Assembly (NCBI GenBank): GCA_022496805.1
Contig: CM040085.1
Coordinates: 18,939,811-19,003,810 of the forward strand
Direction of reading: 5' to 3'
Source: Pohlia nutans
Lineage: Eukaryota; Streptophyta; Bryopsida; Bryales; Mniaceae
Length of the DNA stretch: 64,000 nt
The translations under genes and the position numbers were made by a program. Below, one piece after another: positions 14,001 to 22,873 of the stretch. Positions within the stretch are counted from its first letter, which is position 1. Every line of letters starts with the position of its first letter. The notes beneath the pieces are model-generated. The model saw nothing but the letters and a program-made list of their open reading frames with translations. It was not told the origin of the DNA and did not search any database.

Positions 14001-17000
14001 GTGGTGCTGGGAAAACGACGTTACTTGACGTTCTGGCTGGTCGCAAGACCACAGGCAGAATACTTGGTGAGGTTCTTATTAATGGCTACCCCAAAGAGCA
14101 AGAGACTTTTGCACGCATTGCTGGGTGAGTGATACAAGAAACCTTTCTTCATTCTTTAGTTCTCTTGAATCCTTAGTAAATACGCCCTCTGTCCGGAAAT
14201 AATTGTCCTATTTTTTGGCCATTTTTTTTGTTTTTACATAATTTTCCTATGTTTTATACTTCACACTTGAGTCCTGTCCACTTCAAACGGGGTGGACAAT
14301 GAGAGTGACAAAAAACTACATACTACTATTAAAGATAGACCATTTTTCGAGTACTGAGACGGTTTTGGTGGGCAAAAAAAAGCGTGAAGTTAAAACATGC
14401 CAAAAACTAGGACAGAGGGAGTAGCTTTTTGTGAAGGCTTTGTTGTTCTTATTAAGAAAATCCATGGAGGGCTAAAGTAAATGTGTAGCATATATGCCAT
14501 ATGATAGTGTGCAATTTCCAACATTTTGTGGACAGATATGTGGAACAGAATGACATCCATACTCCTTTTATAACCGTGCGGGAGTCTCTTGAATTCAGCG
14601 GTTCACTACGCCTTCCAAAAGGCACTTCCACTCGAACTCGTCAAATGTTCATCGAGGAGGAAAATATTTGAACTTCTTTGTAGAATAATACATTTTACTT
14701 ACATGAATGCATGGCATTAATTCAAGGCATGTATAATTCATTTATGCATGCATAGGTCATGACTACATGAATTTACAAGGGCAAAAACTTGTGGAATGGA
14801 GGTTGCTTGCCCTGTTTGAGTGTTTAAGTACTTGCTTTGCTTCCCTTGTTTTGGAGTAGAGGTTAATTTGAACTAAATTCACGTCCATGTGTTCAAATTA
14901 ATCTAATGTAGGAATATTTGGGGCTGAGGGTTTAGTAACCTCTTTTGTTGACAAATCTTGATTTTGTGCTTAACCTTTACTGTGGTTTTGAACTGCACCT
15001 GTCTTAATTTTTATTTAGTTAACCTTCACATGCCTCCTTGTGGTCCCGCTTGTGGTCTCTCAGTGTATCCCTAGTGGTCCCCTTTTTAACTATTCTTGTG
15101 CTCTCTTTAATTAGCATTGTCTCAACACTTTTCTATTGACTTAATTGGTATGCTTATGAAGAAATGGGATTAGCTCACTCCTCAATAGTTAATTTTGCTA
15201 TTGAAGACTCCTTTGAATCTTGTCTCTTAGGATAAATATGCCTATTTTTTGGTTATCAATCCTTTTTGACGTTTTAGAATTAGAACAATCTGCCACTCTA
15301 TGCCTTTTGGTTCTCGTGTCTTGAAGGAATGTTTGTATCGTACCACAGGTTATGAAGTTACTGGAGCTGTACGAGATAGAGGACAAACTGGTTGGTTCAA
15401 TTGGAGATGGAGGCCTTTCTGTGGAGGAAGCCAAGCGACTCACCATTGGTGTTGAACTCGTAAGACAGTCACCAACAACTGATAAACTGCCCCTGCCATG
15501 TTTCAAATCATACAGATGATGTCATATGAATCTGGATAATAAAAAATAAAAAAATCTTCTGAATGAAAATGATTACGTGTAAACCCTTACAGGTAGCAAA
15601 TCCAAGCATTTTGTTTCTGGATGAACCAACTAGTGGCTTGGATAGTCGGGCTGCTCAGATTGTGATGCGAAGTGTTACCAACATTGTGAGCTCAGGGCGG
15701 AGTGTAATTTGCACCATTCATCAACCCAGCCGAAGGCTATTCCTGTGCTTCAGTCACCTCCTGTTGCTAAAACGCGGTGGTGAGGTTGCGTATTTTGGAC
15801 CCATTGGAGAGCAAGCAAAGGACCTTCTGGTATGTTTCATTGATTCTGCAGCTCTTTCATGCACATTGTTACTATTTGATGCAACTTATTAGTCTTGGTA
15901 AATGAGGGTCTGTTCACGACATTTCAAGGTCCAAATTTTAAGAAATCTAGCAGTGTTATTGATCAAAAGTTAAAGAGTTTCACATTTTTTTTGGACAGAC
16001 AATCGTGGAGAAAGAATCATGAAAATGACATGGATGCTTACATGGCAACACTTTTTGTTAGTGGCTGCATTGTCTGTTTGACCCTTTTGTGAAATGATCC
16101 AAATATCATCAATACACAAAATAGTCAATTGGACAAGACCACTTAACCCCTAAAGGACCAAGAAGTCCGAATTGGACCTCGTATTTTCTTTATGGGTTTT
16201 GAGTAGGTCCTATGTGGACTTTATTTTATTCAAACACATGCAATGTTCTTCACTAATTTAATTTGGTGATATAAAATTTGGTCCCATCTGAAATTTTTTA
16301 GTCACAATATAATTTATTGATTTGGTCATTTTAAAACTATGAATCCTTGGTCCTTTAAGGGTTAATCTAGTTTAGCCTAAGCATATAATATTATAATTGT
16401 GAAAAATATTGCGCTCACACGGTTACTACTCCATTTTGACAGAATTATTTTCAATCGCTTCCTGGGATACACGAATGTCCTGCCGACCAGAATCCAGCAT
16501 CATACATGTTGGAAATCATTGGAGCAGGGATTGGTCACGTTGCTCAGCGCGACTTTGGCCTCGACTATCAACAAAGCTCTCTGGCTCAACGAAATCGTAT
16601 GTAAAGCTCTAATCTAGTCACTTGGCATAATATAATTAGTACTAAGGTACAGGATCCTATTTAAGCACATGTAGGAGTGTGCCTTTCATCATTGGGAGAT
16701 TACTATAGAAGCTCTGGAGAGATCACTCTGCGCACAAGAGCCAAATCTGTGTAAATCAAATCTGTGTGAATGTTTTATGCAATCATTCAAAGTGGGAGGT
16801 TGTAGACCAATTTAAGTGACAGTAGACAACCCCATTTCCATTCAAAAATCAGTGGCCATAGACGTTTTAATTAGCCAAGTCATGCTCACCGCTTGCTAAC
16901 AAGTTCAACCAAGTATATGAATAGTGTTGTTAACAGGGTCAGTACAGGAGACAGAATTAATTCCCTGTCAGTTTTAGTATCCTCTACTTTAGTCCAAGTT

Positions 17001-20000
17001 TTGCACAGAAGCAATGTAGAGGAATGTAACGATTCGGGAGAGAGATTCTGGTATTATGTGCGGTTTAGGGTTTAGGGTTTAGGGTTTAGGGTTGATATAA
17101 CAACATCCTGACGACTGAATGATGCACATCATGCAGTTGAGGAACTTGAGACCTATAAATTCGGCAGGGGTCACCTTGGACAGCAGCCGCTAATCAAAGG
17201 TTACGGTGCATCACATTGGGTATTGTGCAAGGTGGTTGTTCTTCGCCAATTCAGAACATATTGGCGAAATGTTTCTTACAGGTCCATTCTCTCTTCACTG
17301 GTATTTGCACTGGGTTATCAACATTCATATTGTTAGACTGGATTGAAGATTCATGCATTGCAGACTTTTCTTTCACTTTAGAGAGACTCTACACTGCCCA
17401 GCTTGAGGAAATACAACCCGAAATTGACTGGATCAATTCTGTCCAGTTTACAAGAGTGACCGTAAGACTAGCATGAATGAAGAGATCTGTTATTTTAGTC
17501 CCTAAGGACGAAGAAGCTCAAATTGGGTCTCATGTTTTTTTTAGCAGTTTTGAGTAGGTCCTATGTTTCTTTTGTTCAAACTTATTTGTTTTATTTATCA
17601 ACGCATGCAATGTTCTTCACTGATTCCAGTGACCTAAAATTTGGTCCCATCTGAATTATACTTTTCACAATATGATCAATTGAATTTTTCATTTTAAAAC
17701 CATGAATACTTTGTCCTTTACGGGTTAGGGATAGTTCTGTGAACTAAACCACATGGACCTAGATAGTGAGTACCTATGCTTGATGCCTCTTTTTGGAGGT
17801 AGGCTATGACCACGGAGTGACTTGATATTACAGCACAGCAGAAGTCGCTCATCTATGACTTTCAGATCTATTGACTCTGTCATGTTTATCTAATCATATC
17901 TTGCAAACTGGTTGCAGTTTTGGGAGAATGATGTTGAATGCTCTTCTTGGCTTAATCTTGGGTAGCACCTTTTATCAGGTCTCAGTAACCTCGAAAATTG
18001 CATGCATGAAATTGTGGTTGTTTTCAAGTTCTAACATAAACAAACGAAATGACATGTAGAACCAGTTCTTGCTGGAATACAAGAATTTCTTCTATTGGAG
18101 ATTTATTTCGACTCAATTCTTGTCCTTAGTTTTATGAGATATTTTAACTTTCTTGCCATTTATCATGATTTCTGAAGTTGCTGCACTTATAATATAATTA
18201 CATGGTGTGTTTCGTTTTGACAGATTAAGTACAATACTACTGCCGGCATGGTTTCTCGGATGGGCCTCATACATATCTGTTGTCATGGTAGCAGTGTCAA
18301 ATGCAAACAATGTCATTCCCCAGGTGCGCAAATTCCACTGTACATTTCCAACTTTTTGTGACATTCCCTGCAGGCGTATAATATTGAACAGAATTGAAGT
18401 TCACATGCAATCTTGATTGTATATATTAGGGCTTGACAATCATGTTCATTCAGTTGGTCACTTTGAAATTACTGTGCATGAAATGCCCTTCCAAAAAAAT
18501 TTAAACCAAAAAATATAGGGTGCAGTATAAATACTAAATGTAAAATTTAGAAACCTTTAAAATAATATAGGGTTCTCATAAATTAGAACAAGAATATATT
18601 TAAAATGTACCCCGAAATGCTCTTAAATATTTCAAATAGTATGTATTACTTAATAGTGTGCCCCAAAACACCCTATTATTGCACTTGTTTCCCAAATTTT
18701 GCAAAGAGTGGGGCATGAGAAATAACTCTCGTGTGTTGGTGTTACTCCTAAGGTTAATGCTGAGCGTGTGGTTTACTACCGTGAACGAGCATCAAATATG
18801 TACCCAGTTCTATTCTACAGCATCTCCTGGACGTTAGCTGAGGTACAACGTACAAAACCATCAAATAAGCTGTTAGCATTATTAGTACTCCAAGCGATTT
18901 GTGTGCTATGAGCAATGTGCTATTTGAATAATCTAATGAGCCTCTCATCTTTTATTTGTTGTGGCTTAAAGGAACGTTCACTTTGGTGTGAGATTTTGCG
19001 CACACATAGTACAATGAATACTGTAAAAACTTTCTATAATTCGGCATGTAGGCAAAATTTTGTAAATCCTTAATATTTTGCTCCAATCCCAAAGTCCCAT
19101 GTAATGTGGGACGGTGGGAGTAGTTGTCAAAACAGCAGTAAATTGAGTAGATGATTGCAGGGCTTGCATGACTTGCAATGACTTGACAAGCTAGGAATAA
19201 TACATTGTACAGTGCCTTAACAATAACATTGTCGCCTATCACTCATAGCTATAAAATTGGTACTTATTAAAAAACAGGTCATGTCATTGTTTTTCGTAAT
19301 TTCTTCATGAAAATTTCCAAACTTCAAGAATATCAAGTCTAGCCTTTTTGGTTCACTTTTTGATTTTCAAAAATTTTAAATATTGAGCACTTTATTGCAT
19401 TTTAAAACCATATGGGTCAAAATCTAACTCTCATCCTAGAACACGAAAACCTATCAATCTTCAAAATAATTTTTTGGGGATTCTTTTTGTACAACATGGA
19501 TTTCTATTGTGAAATTCACCATCCACCAAAATATTAGATTATTTGAAGTTATTTTATGGTTATAATGATTTTTTTATCTCATTTAAACCTCAAAAATCAT
19601 TAAAAAAAATAGATATGTAGTCGAATTTTCAAAGATTACCATGGTCAACTTTAATAAGTATGGATGACTTGTAATTAGTGAGTCACTAACCATTAATGAC
19701 TCGTTGACATGACCAAAGCAAATATCAGGTGCACTTAGAAATATCAACAATATTTTCATGAACTAGTAACTAGATAAACAAATTCACCCGATCTCATCCC
19801 AATTGAGAGTGTTTGGAAAATCCCTAAAGAATCCCCAAAGATTCTGTTCAGCGTGGTCCAAGTATTGCCTGAAATTTGAAGGAGTTGAGGAAAATTCTTG
19901 AATGTCAATGAAGTTTGATTTGTGGAAACAATCTTCTTGAGTTGTGTCAATCTATGCCTTGAAAGTAGTGATCAAAGCAAAGGGTGAACACACATGTTGG

Positions 20001-22173
20001 TAGATTGGTCAAGTTTGGTGATCATTAAATCACTTTTGTGTGTAGAAGAAGTATAGACAATCAAGTAGTTGTAGAGCTTGAAGTAGTCAAATGTAATAGG
20101 CGACAATCAATATGCAACTGCGTTTATATAAAAGTCTGTAACTTTTTTGAATTTTCTTCTAACTGGGTCCATTCTCCGAAACACGTACCAAACCCGCCTG
20201 CTTTTGGTTGCTTTGGAGAGTCCTTTGGAGAGTCCTTTGGAGAGTAGCTAGAGACAAGAAAGTCATGATTTTCATTCAAAGAACAATTTTGTAGTGTATT
20301 TTTTTCAATTTTCATTCACATGATCATCATTCTCATTCAATTATCCCAAAATTTATACCAAAAAAGTGTTATTTATCATTTAGAGAAGTCCTTGGTGAGT
20401 CATTAAAACCACTGATGACAGAGCTATTCTAGTGCTTTTGATAGCTAATTGTTTACAATATTGCTTTCATCTTGTACTATGTGTTTTATATACATGTTGG
20501 AAACATTGACATATCACTTTCCTCTCTAATTACAATTTAAATCAAACATCACATTGAAAATGCCTTGAAAAAAGCACTGATGACAACTTAGGTGGTACGT
20601 GTTTCGGAGAATGGACCCAACTAGAAAGTTGTTTATTTTTATGTTTTTGACTAGCATGTCTAATTGGAACTTTAAAATTTATCATAAGAAATTTTTAAAT
20701 GAATTTACAAAGTCAAACACCAAAAACACTTTAAAAATTCACCAAAAATCAACATTTTTGTTTTAGAAAGTGAAACTTGGTATGATTGATATATAGTAGT
20801 GTTAGATAAGAGTATACATTGAAATTTTTATAAAATATCAATTTTGGATCAATTTTGATTAATTTTCTCGTTGGTGAGTAGCAGAGGCAACAATCTTTTT
20901 TTGTTAGGGCACTGTACATGCACACATACAGCAAAACTGAAATCGCACATTAATGATATCTGCACGCCATGAATAACTAACCTAATATATTACGCGTTAT
21001 CTGAACCAAAAATATGACAAAGCTAAATGATAATAGAGTTGACTTTGTGGAAATGGTATCAAAATGTGAATGACCATCATGGTGAACTAATCATTTTGCT
21101 GTTATTGAATATTTGCAGATTCCCTTTGTGTTTCAACACTTATTTTCTGTGCCGTATGTTTCACATTGAGTGGAGTAGCCACAGGGAATCTCCGGGAGGT
21201 TTTTGAGTTTTGGTTTGTCTTCTGTGAGTATGCAGCTTCCATCACTTTCTTCGGCATTTTCCTGGCAATGATGACTCCAAATGCTCAGGTACGCAGTTCA
21301 TCATTCCATTTTGCAGATTACAATTAAATCGTCCATTTCAGTACTCCGGAATGTAAAATATATATATGCATATATTGTCAATGCAAGGAGTCGAGTTGAA
21401 ATCTAGTCTCCTGGATATGCTACATAAAATTTCGAACCTTCACAGTTGGTACTCAGAATCTCAGCCAAGATCTGAGGTTAATACGCTGATACCAACAATA
21501 TTTTACTTATGAAGATTGATAGGATGCTTGAAAGCCCTGTTTTCAGTTTTAAACTTACCAAAACCGAATGGCCAAATGGCGGTACTTAAAATGGCCACTA
21601 CTCACCAAATTTTGTAGAATATGGAATAAATCAACATCTAAGCTTTTTTTTAATCGTTGGATTTGCAGGTTGCAACTATCTTCATCCCCATGGTTGTGAA
21701 CCTCTGGTAAGTGAGCTAACTCTTATAATAAATGTTAATGTTTGATATCAATCAATGGTTGAATGTTGGAGCCTGAATCACTTAGAGCTTTGACTTGAAC
21801 TATTTTCCTTTCCAGGAACATGACGTCGGGATTTATGATTCCAAAATTAAAGATTCCAAATTTTTGGATATGGCTGTACTGGGTGAACCCCACGCAATAT
21901 ACCATCAACACCCTCGCCTCCATAGCATTTTATTGTGATGTGGAGACGGCCCCCTGCGATACCTGCAGCTTGCTGCCCACTAGCTGCCCAAGCTGCCCGT
22001 GCGTGCGCGTGCAAGACCAGAATAATCTGTTGGCTTGGACCATTATGAACACGGGTATGTCTCTAGACTACCAAGCAAGGCATAGAAATATGGGAGTGTT
22101 GGCTGCTTTTATCTGTTTGTTCATGGTGGCCAGTGCCATCGCTCTTAGGTACATGAAATACGATAGGAGGTAA
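5093..22173 (+). CDS. Full-size PDR-type ABCG transporter, 30 exons, with five disabling differences
   Basis: Exons: 5093..5122, 5371..5871, 6241..6369, 6558..6762, 7269..7516, 7621..7786, 7995..8157, 8412..8489, 8735..8909, 9129..9198, 9844..10094, 10203..10337, 11276..11437, 11625..11717, 12304..12478, 12627..12781, 13004..13195, 13606..13788, 13907..14124, 14536..14659, 15349..15459, 15593..15829, 16443..16596, 17137..17281, 17918..17978, 18224..18323, 18753..18842, 21119..21288, 21669..21706, 21816..22173; about 1,639 codons. Cassette 1 has Walker A GPPGCGKSS (split by an intron), signature [14 protein letters not shown] and Walker [14 protein letters not shown]. Cassette 2 has [24 protein letters not shown] and [13 protein letters not shown]. 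Membrane domains follow each cassette, so it is an ATP-driven exporter of small molecules; the substrate cannot be read. It is longer than usual PDR proteins (about 1,400-1,500) because of an N-terminal extension and a PDZ-like insert. Differences from intact: TAA at 5740, non-GT donors at 13789 and 14660, frameshifts in exons 26 and 28. Start chosen because ATG plus GTAAGT joins in frame to exon 2. Confidence 0.85.
5209..5345. mobile_element. TTAA-flanked miniature element, short copy in transporter intron 1
   Basis: It begins TTAACCCC and ends TTGGTCGTTTAGGGGTTAA, with interior blocks AACACATGCATGTTCTTCACT and ACCACGAATCCTTGGTC shared with the longer family members. At about 137 bp it looks internally deleted. 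It occupies most of the 248-bp first intron of the transporter gene, so the acceptor of that intron lies just beyond it. Confidence 0.7.
5740..5742 (+). other. In-frame stop codon in transporter exon 2
   Basis: Exon 2 reads open in one frame from 5371 to 5871 except for TAA here, at codon 134. Protein-like sequence continues after it ([17 protein letters not shown]) and joins in phase to exon 3. A C-to-T change from CAA would explain it. A downstream in-frame ATG at 5794 could start a shorter protein that still has both cassettes. Confidence 0.8.
6862..7101. mobile_element. TTAA-flanked miniature element, copy 2 in transporter intron 4
   Basis: The left end is degenerate (AACCCCCTAAAGGACCAAGA) and the right end is TTGGTCCTTTAAGGGTTAA. 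The interior matches the family in the same orientation as copies at 16143 and 62463. It lies in the intron that splits the first Walker A motif (6763..7268). Confidence 0.7.
7787..7994 (+). other. GC-AG intron between signature and Walker B of cassette 1
   Basis: The exon ends TCAG and the intron starts GCAAGA; the acceptor is TGTGTAG. This is the only donor that joins EMVSG to TFLVFLLDE in phase 1. GC donors usually match the rest of the consensus well, and this one (CAG then GCAAG) does. I count it as a genuine minor-class splice site, not a lesion. Confidence 0.75.
9390..9636. mobile_element. TTAA-flanked miniature element, copy 3 in transporter intron 10
   Basis: Near-perfect ends TTAACCCCTAAAGGACCAAG and CTTGGTCCTTTAGGGGTTAA, 247 bp. 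The interior is inverted relative to the copy at 6862. It lies in the intron (9199..9843) just before the PDZ-like exon. Confidence 0.8.
9844..10094 (+). other. Exon 11: PDZ-like domain inserted in the transporter
   Basis: This single exon (phase 1 in, phase 0 out, about residues 589-672) encodes 83 residues unrelated to the ABCG core. The pattern [15 protein letters not shown], then a helix-like segment with [13 protein letters not shown], then NIRLQLERP matches the core of PDZ domains (GDxIxxIng ... evv.li..a.g.v.L.l.R). The usual GLGF-type carboxylate loop is not obvious. It sits between cassette 1 (ending near FLQEIS) and the first helix of membrane domain 1 (after [12 protein letters not shown]), on the cytosolic side. 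A peptide-binding or scaffolding role is an inference from the fold pattern. Confidence 0.7.
10383..10885. mobile_element. Miniature element with TAAGGT-type ends, in transporter intron 12
   Basis: It begins near TTAAGGTCAAGACCCAATTC and ends near GGTAATAGGTACTTCCACCT. A copy in the same orientation lies at 37684..38188, sharing blocks such as TTTTGGGATG and CATGGCTCCCACCTAG. It has no coding potential. End positions are approximate. Confidence 0.6.
13789..13906 (+). other. Transporter intron 18 with CT in place of the GT donor
   Basis: Exon 18 encodes the first strand of cassette 2 ([14 protein letters not shown]) and must join, in phase 0, to [10 protein letters not shown] after TTCTTAG at 13906. 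At the expected boundary the sequence is TACGAG then CTATGAAC. A single base change would give GAG|GTATGA, a good donor. As written, reading on gives Leu then TGA at 13792, and no usable phase-0 GT lies nearby. Confidence 0.7.
14183..14421. mobile_element. Stowaway-like miniature element in transporter intron 19
   Basis: TA-flanked, 239 bp, ends CGCCCTCTGTCCGGAAATAA and AACTAGGACAGAGGGAG. The inverted ends and TA target match Stowaway (Tc1/mariner) elements known from land plants. It has no coding capacity. Confidence 0.8.
14660..15348 (+). other. Transporter intron 20 with GA in place of the GT donor
   Basis: The exon ends MFIEE at GAGGAG and the next exon starts VMKLLELYE after ACCACAG at 15348, exactly as the family motif requires. 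The intron begins GAAAATAT, one base from a normal GTAAATAT donor. Reading on gives Glu-Asn-Ile then TGA. No alternative phase-0 GT is close by. The intron itself shows no recognisable repeat. Confidence 0.7.
16143..16365. mobile_element. TTAA-flanked miniature element, copy 4 in transporter intron 22
   Basis: Ends TTAACCCCTAAAGGACCAAG and TTGGTCCTTTAAGGGTTAA, 223 bp, same family and orientation as the copies at 6862 and 62463. It lies within 15830..16442. Confidence 0.8.
17064..17091 (+). repeat. Interstitial telomere-type repeat, four TTTAGGG units
   Basis: Four perfect head-to-tail copies of TTTAGGG, the common telomere unit of green plants, lie inside transporter intron 23 (16597..17136). 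Such short internal tracts can mark repaired breaks or act as telo-box sites. Here it helps place the organism in the green lineage. Confidence 0.9.
17496..17727. mobile_element. TTAA-family miniature element, degenerate copy in transporter intron 24
   Basis: It starts near TAGTCCCTAAGGACGAAGAA and ends near TTTGTCCTTTACGGGTTA. The interior (CATGCAATGTTCTTCACTGA and TTTGGTCCCATCTGAATTAT) matches the family, but both TTAA ends have decayed. Confidence 0.7.
18224..18323 (+). other. Transporter exon 26 with a frameshift
   Basis: The exon starts in frame as [15 protein letters not shown], then the conserved reading resumes in another frame as [18 protein letters not shown]. Exon length is 100, but its neighbours require a multiple of three. 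Adding back two bases near CTCATACATATC gives the length expected from the family; losing one base would also restore phase. The splice sites (GACAG and GTGCGC) look normal. Confidence 0.7.
20165..20618. mobile_element. GGGTCC-ended miniature element, copy A, in transporter intron 27
   Basis: Inverted ends GGGTCCATTCTCCGAAACAC and GTGTTTCGGAGAATGGACCC (about 25 bp), flanked by AACT on both sides (20161..20164 and 20619..20622). Three head-to-tail TTTGGAGAGTCC units sit near the left end. It is non-coding. Other copies are at 23405, 25699 and 56408. A 4-bp target duplication does not fit CACTA, Harbinger or mariner, so the superfamily is open. Confidence 0.85.
21119..21288 (+). other. Transporter exon 28 with a frameshift
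   Basis: After TTTGCAG the phase-0 frame gives IPFVF, the expected start of this helix, but the rest ([19 protein letters not shown] onward) is in another frame. The exon is one base short of a multiple of three; a 4-bp loss around GTGTTT would restore the family length. An alternative donor in exon 27 (after GAGGTACAAC) would give an open frame but destroy the conserved E-I-P motif. Confidence 0.65.
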
Positions 22174-22257
22174 TTTTTTGGTTTTTTATTAATGTACAAG
22201 AACGAATTGTGAGTTTGGTTTAGGATACTGGTAGTACGTTTGGCAGAACTGTTTTCA

Positions 22258-22261
<4 letters not shown>

Positions 22262-22313
<52 letters not shown>
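22262..22313. repeat. AT dinucleotide microsatellite
   Basis: About 26 AT units just downstream of the transporter stop codon. Length is likely polymorphic and the assembly may be imprecise here. Confidence 0.9.
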
Positions 22314-22319
<6 letters not shown>

Positions 22320-22639
22320 GTATGTATGGCCTGTGCCATCGAGCAAGACCGTACTATGGTGGAGCAACTCGTGAAGAAATCTTACCTTTTGGCTATATCT
22401 ATAATTTTTTTGAATGATAAATACTTTGGAATTCCGAAACTCTTGGTGTGCACATCCAAATAGTAATGCAAAATATTGTTAGTTGCATCCCTCCTTGCCA
22501 CGGGCCTTGCCAAGGGCTTGAATCAGACTTAACTACTCCCAGAATTAGAGTTCAATGTTCAAGCAAATGACATTCTTAGGATTCATTGTTTCATTGCTCA
22601 CTGCTTCAGTGCTTTATTGCACACTGCTTCATTGCTTGA

Positions 22640-22873
22640 CTCCTATAGGTCCAAGAAGCCCAAATTGGGTTCCATGTTTTGTTTAACAGTTTTGAGTTGG
22701 TCCTAATTGGACTTCCTCTTGTTCAAATTTTTTCTTTTTGGACCAATACATGCAATGATCTTCAGTAGTTCTGGTGATATAAAATTTGGTCCCATCTGAA
22801 TTATAATTTTTACAATATTTATGATCAATTGAATATGTCATTTTGAAACTGTGAATCATTGGTCCTTTAGGAT
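22640..22873. mobile_element. TTAA-family miniature element, degenerate copy 3' of the transporter
   Basis: The left end reads CCTATAGGTCCAAGAAGCCC and the right end TTGGTCCTTTAGGATT. The interior matches the family (ATAAAATTTGGTCCCATCTG). The TTAA targets are no longer visible. Confidence 0.65.
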
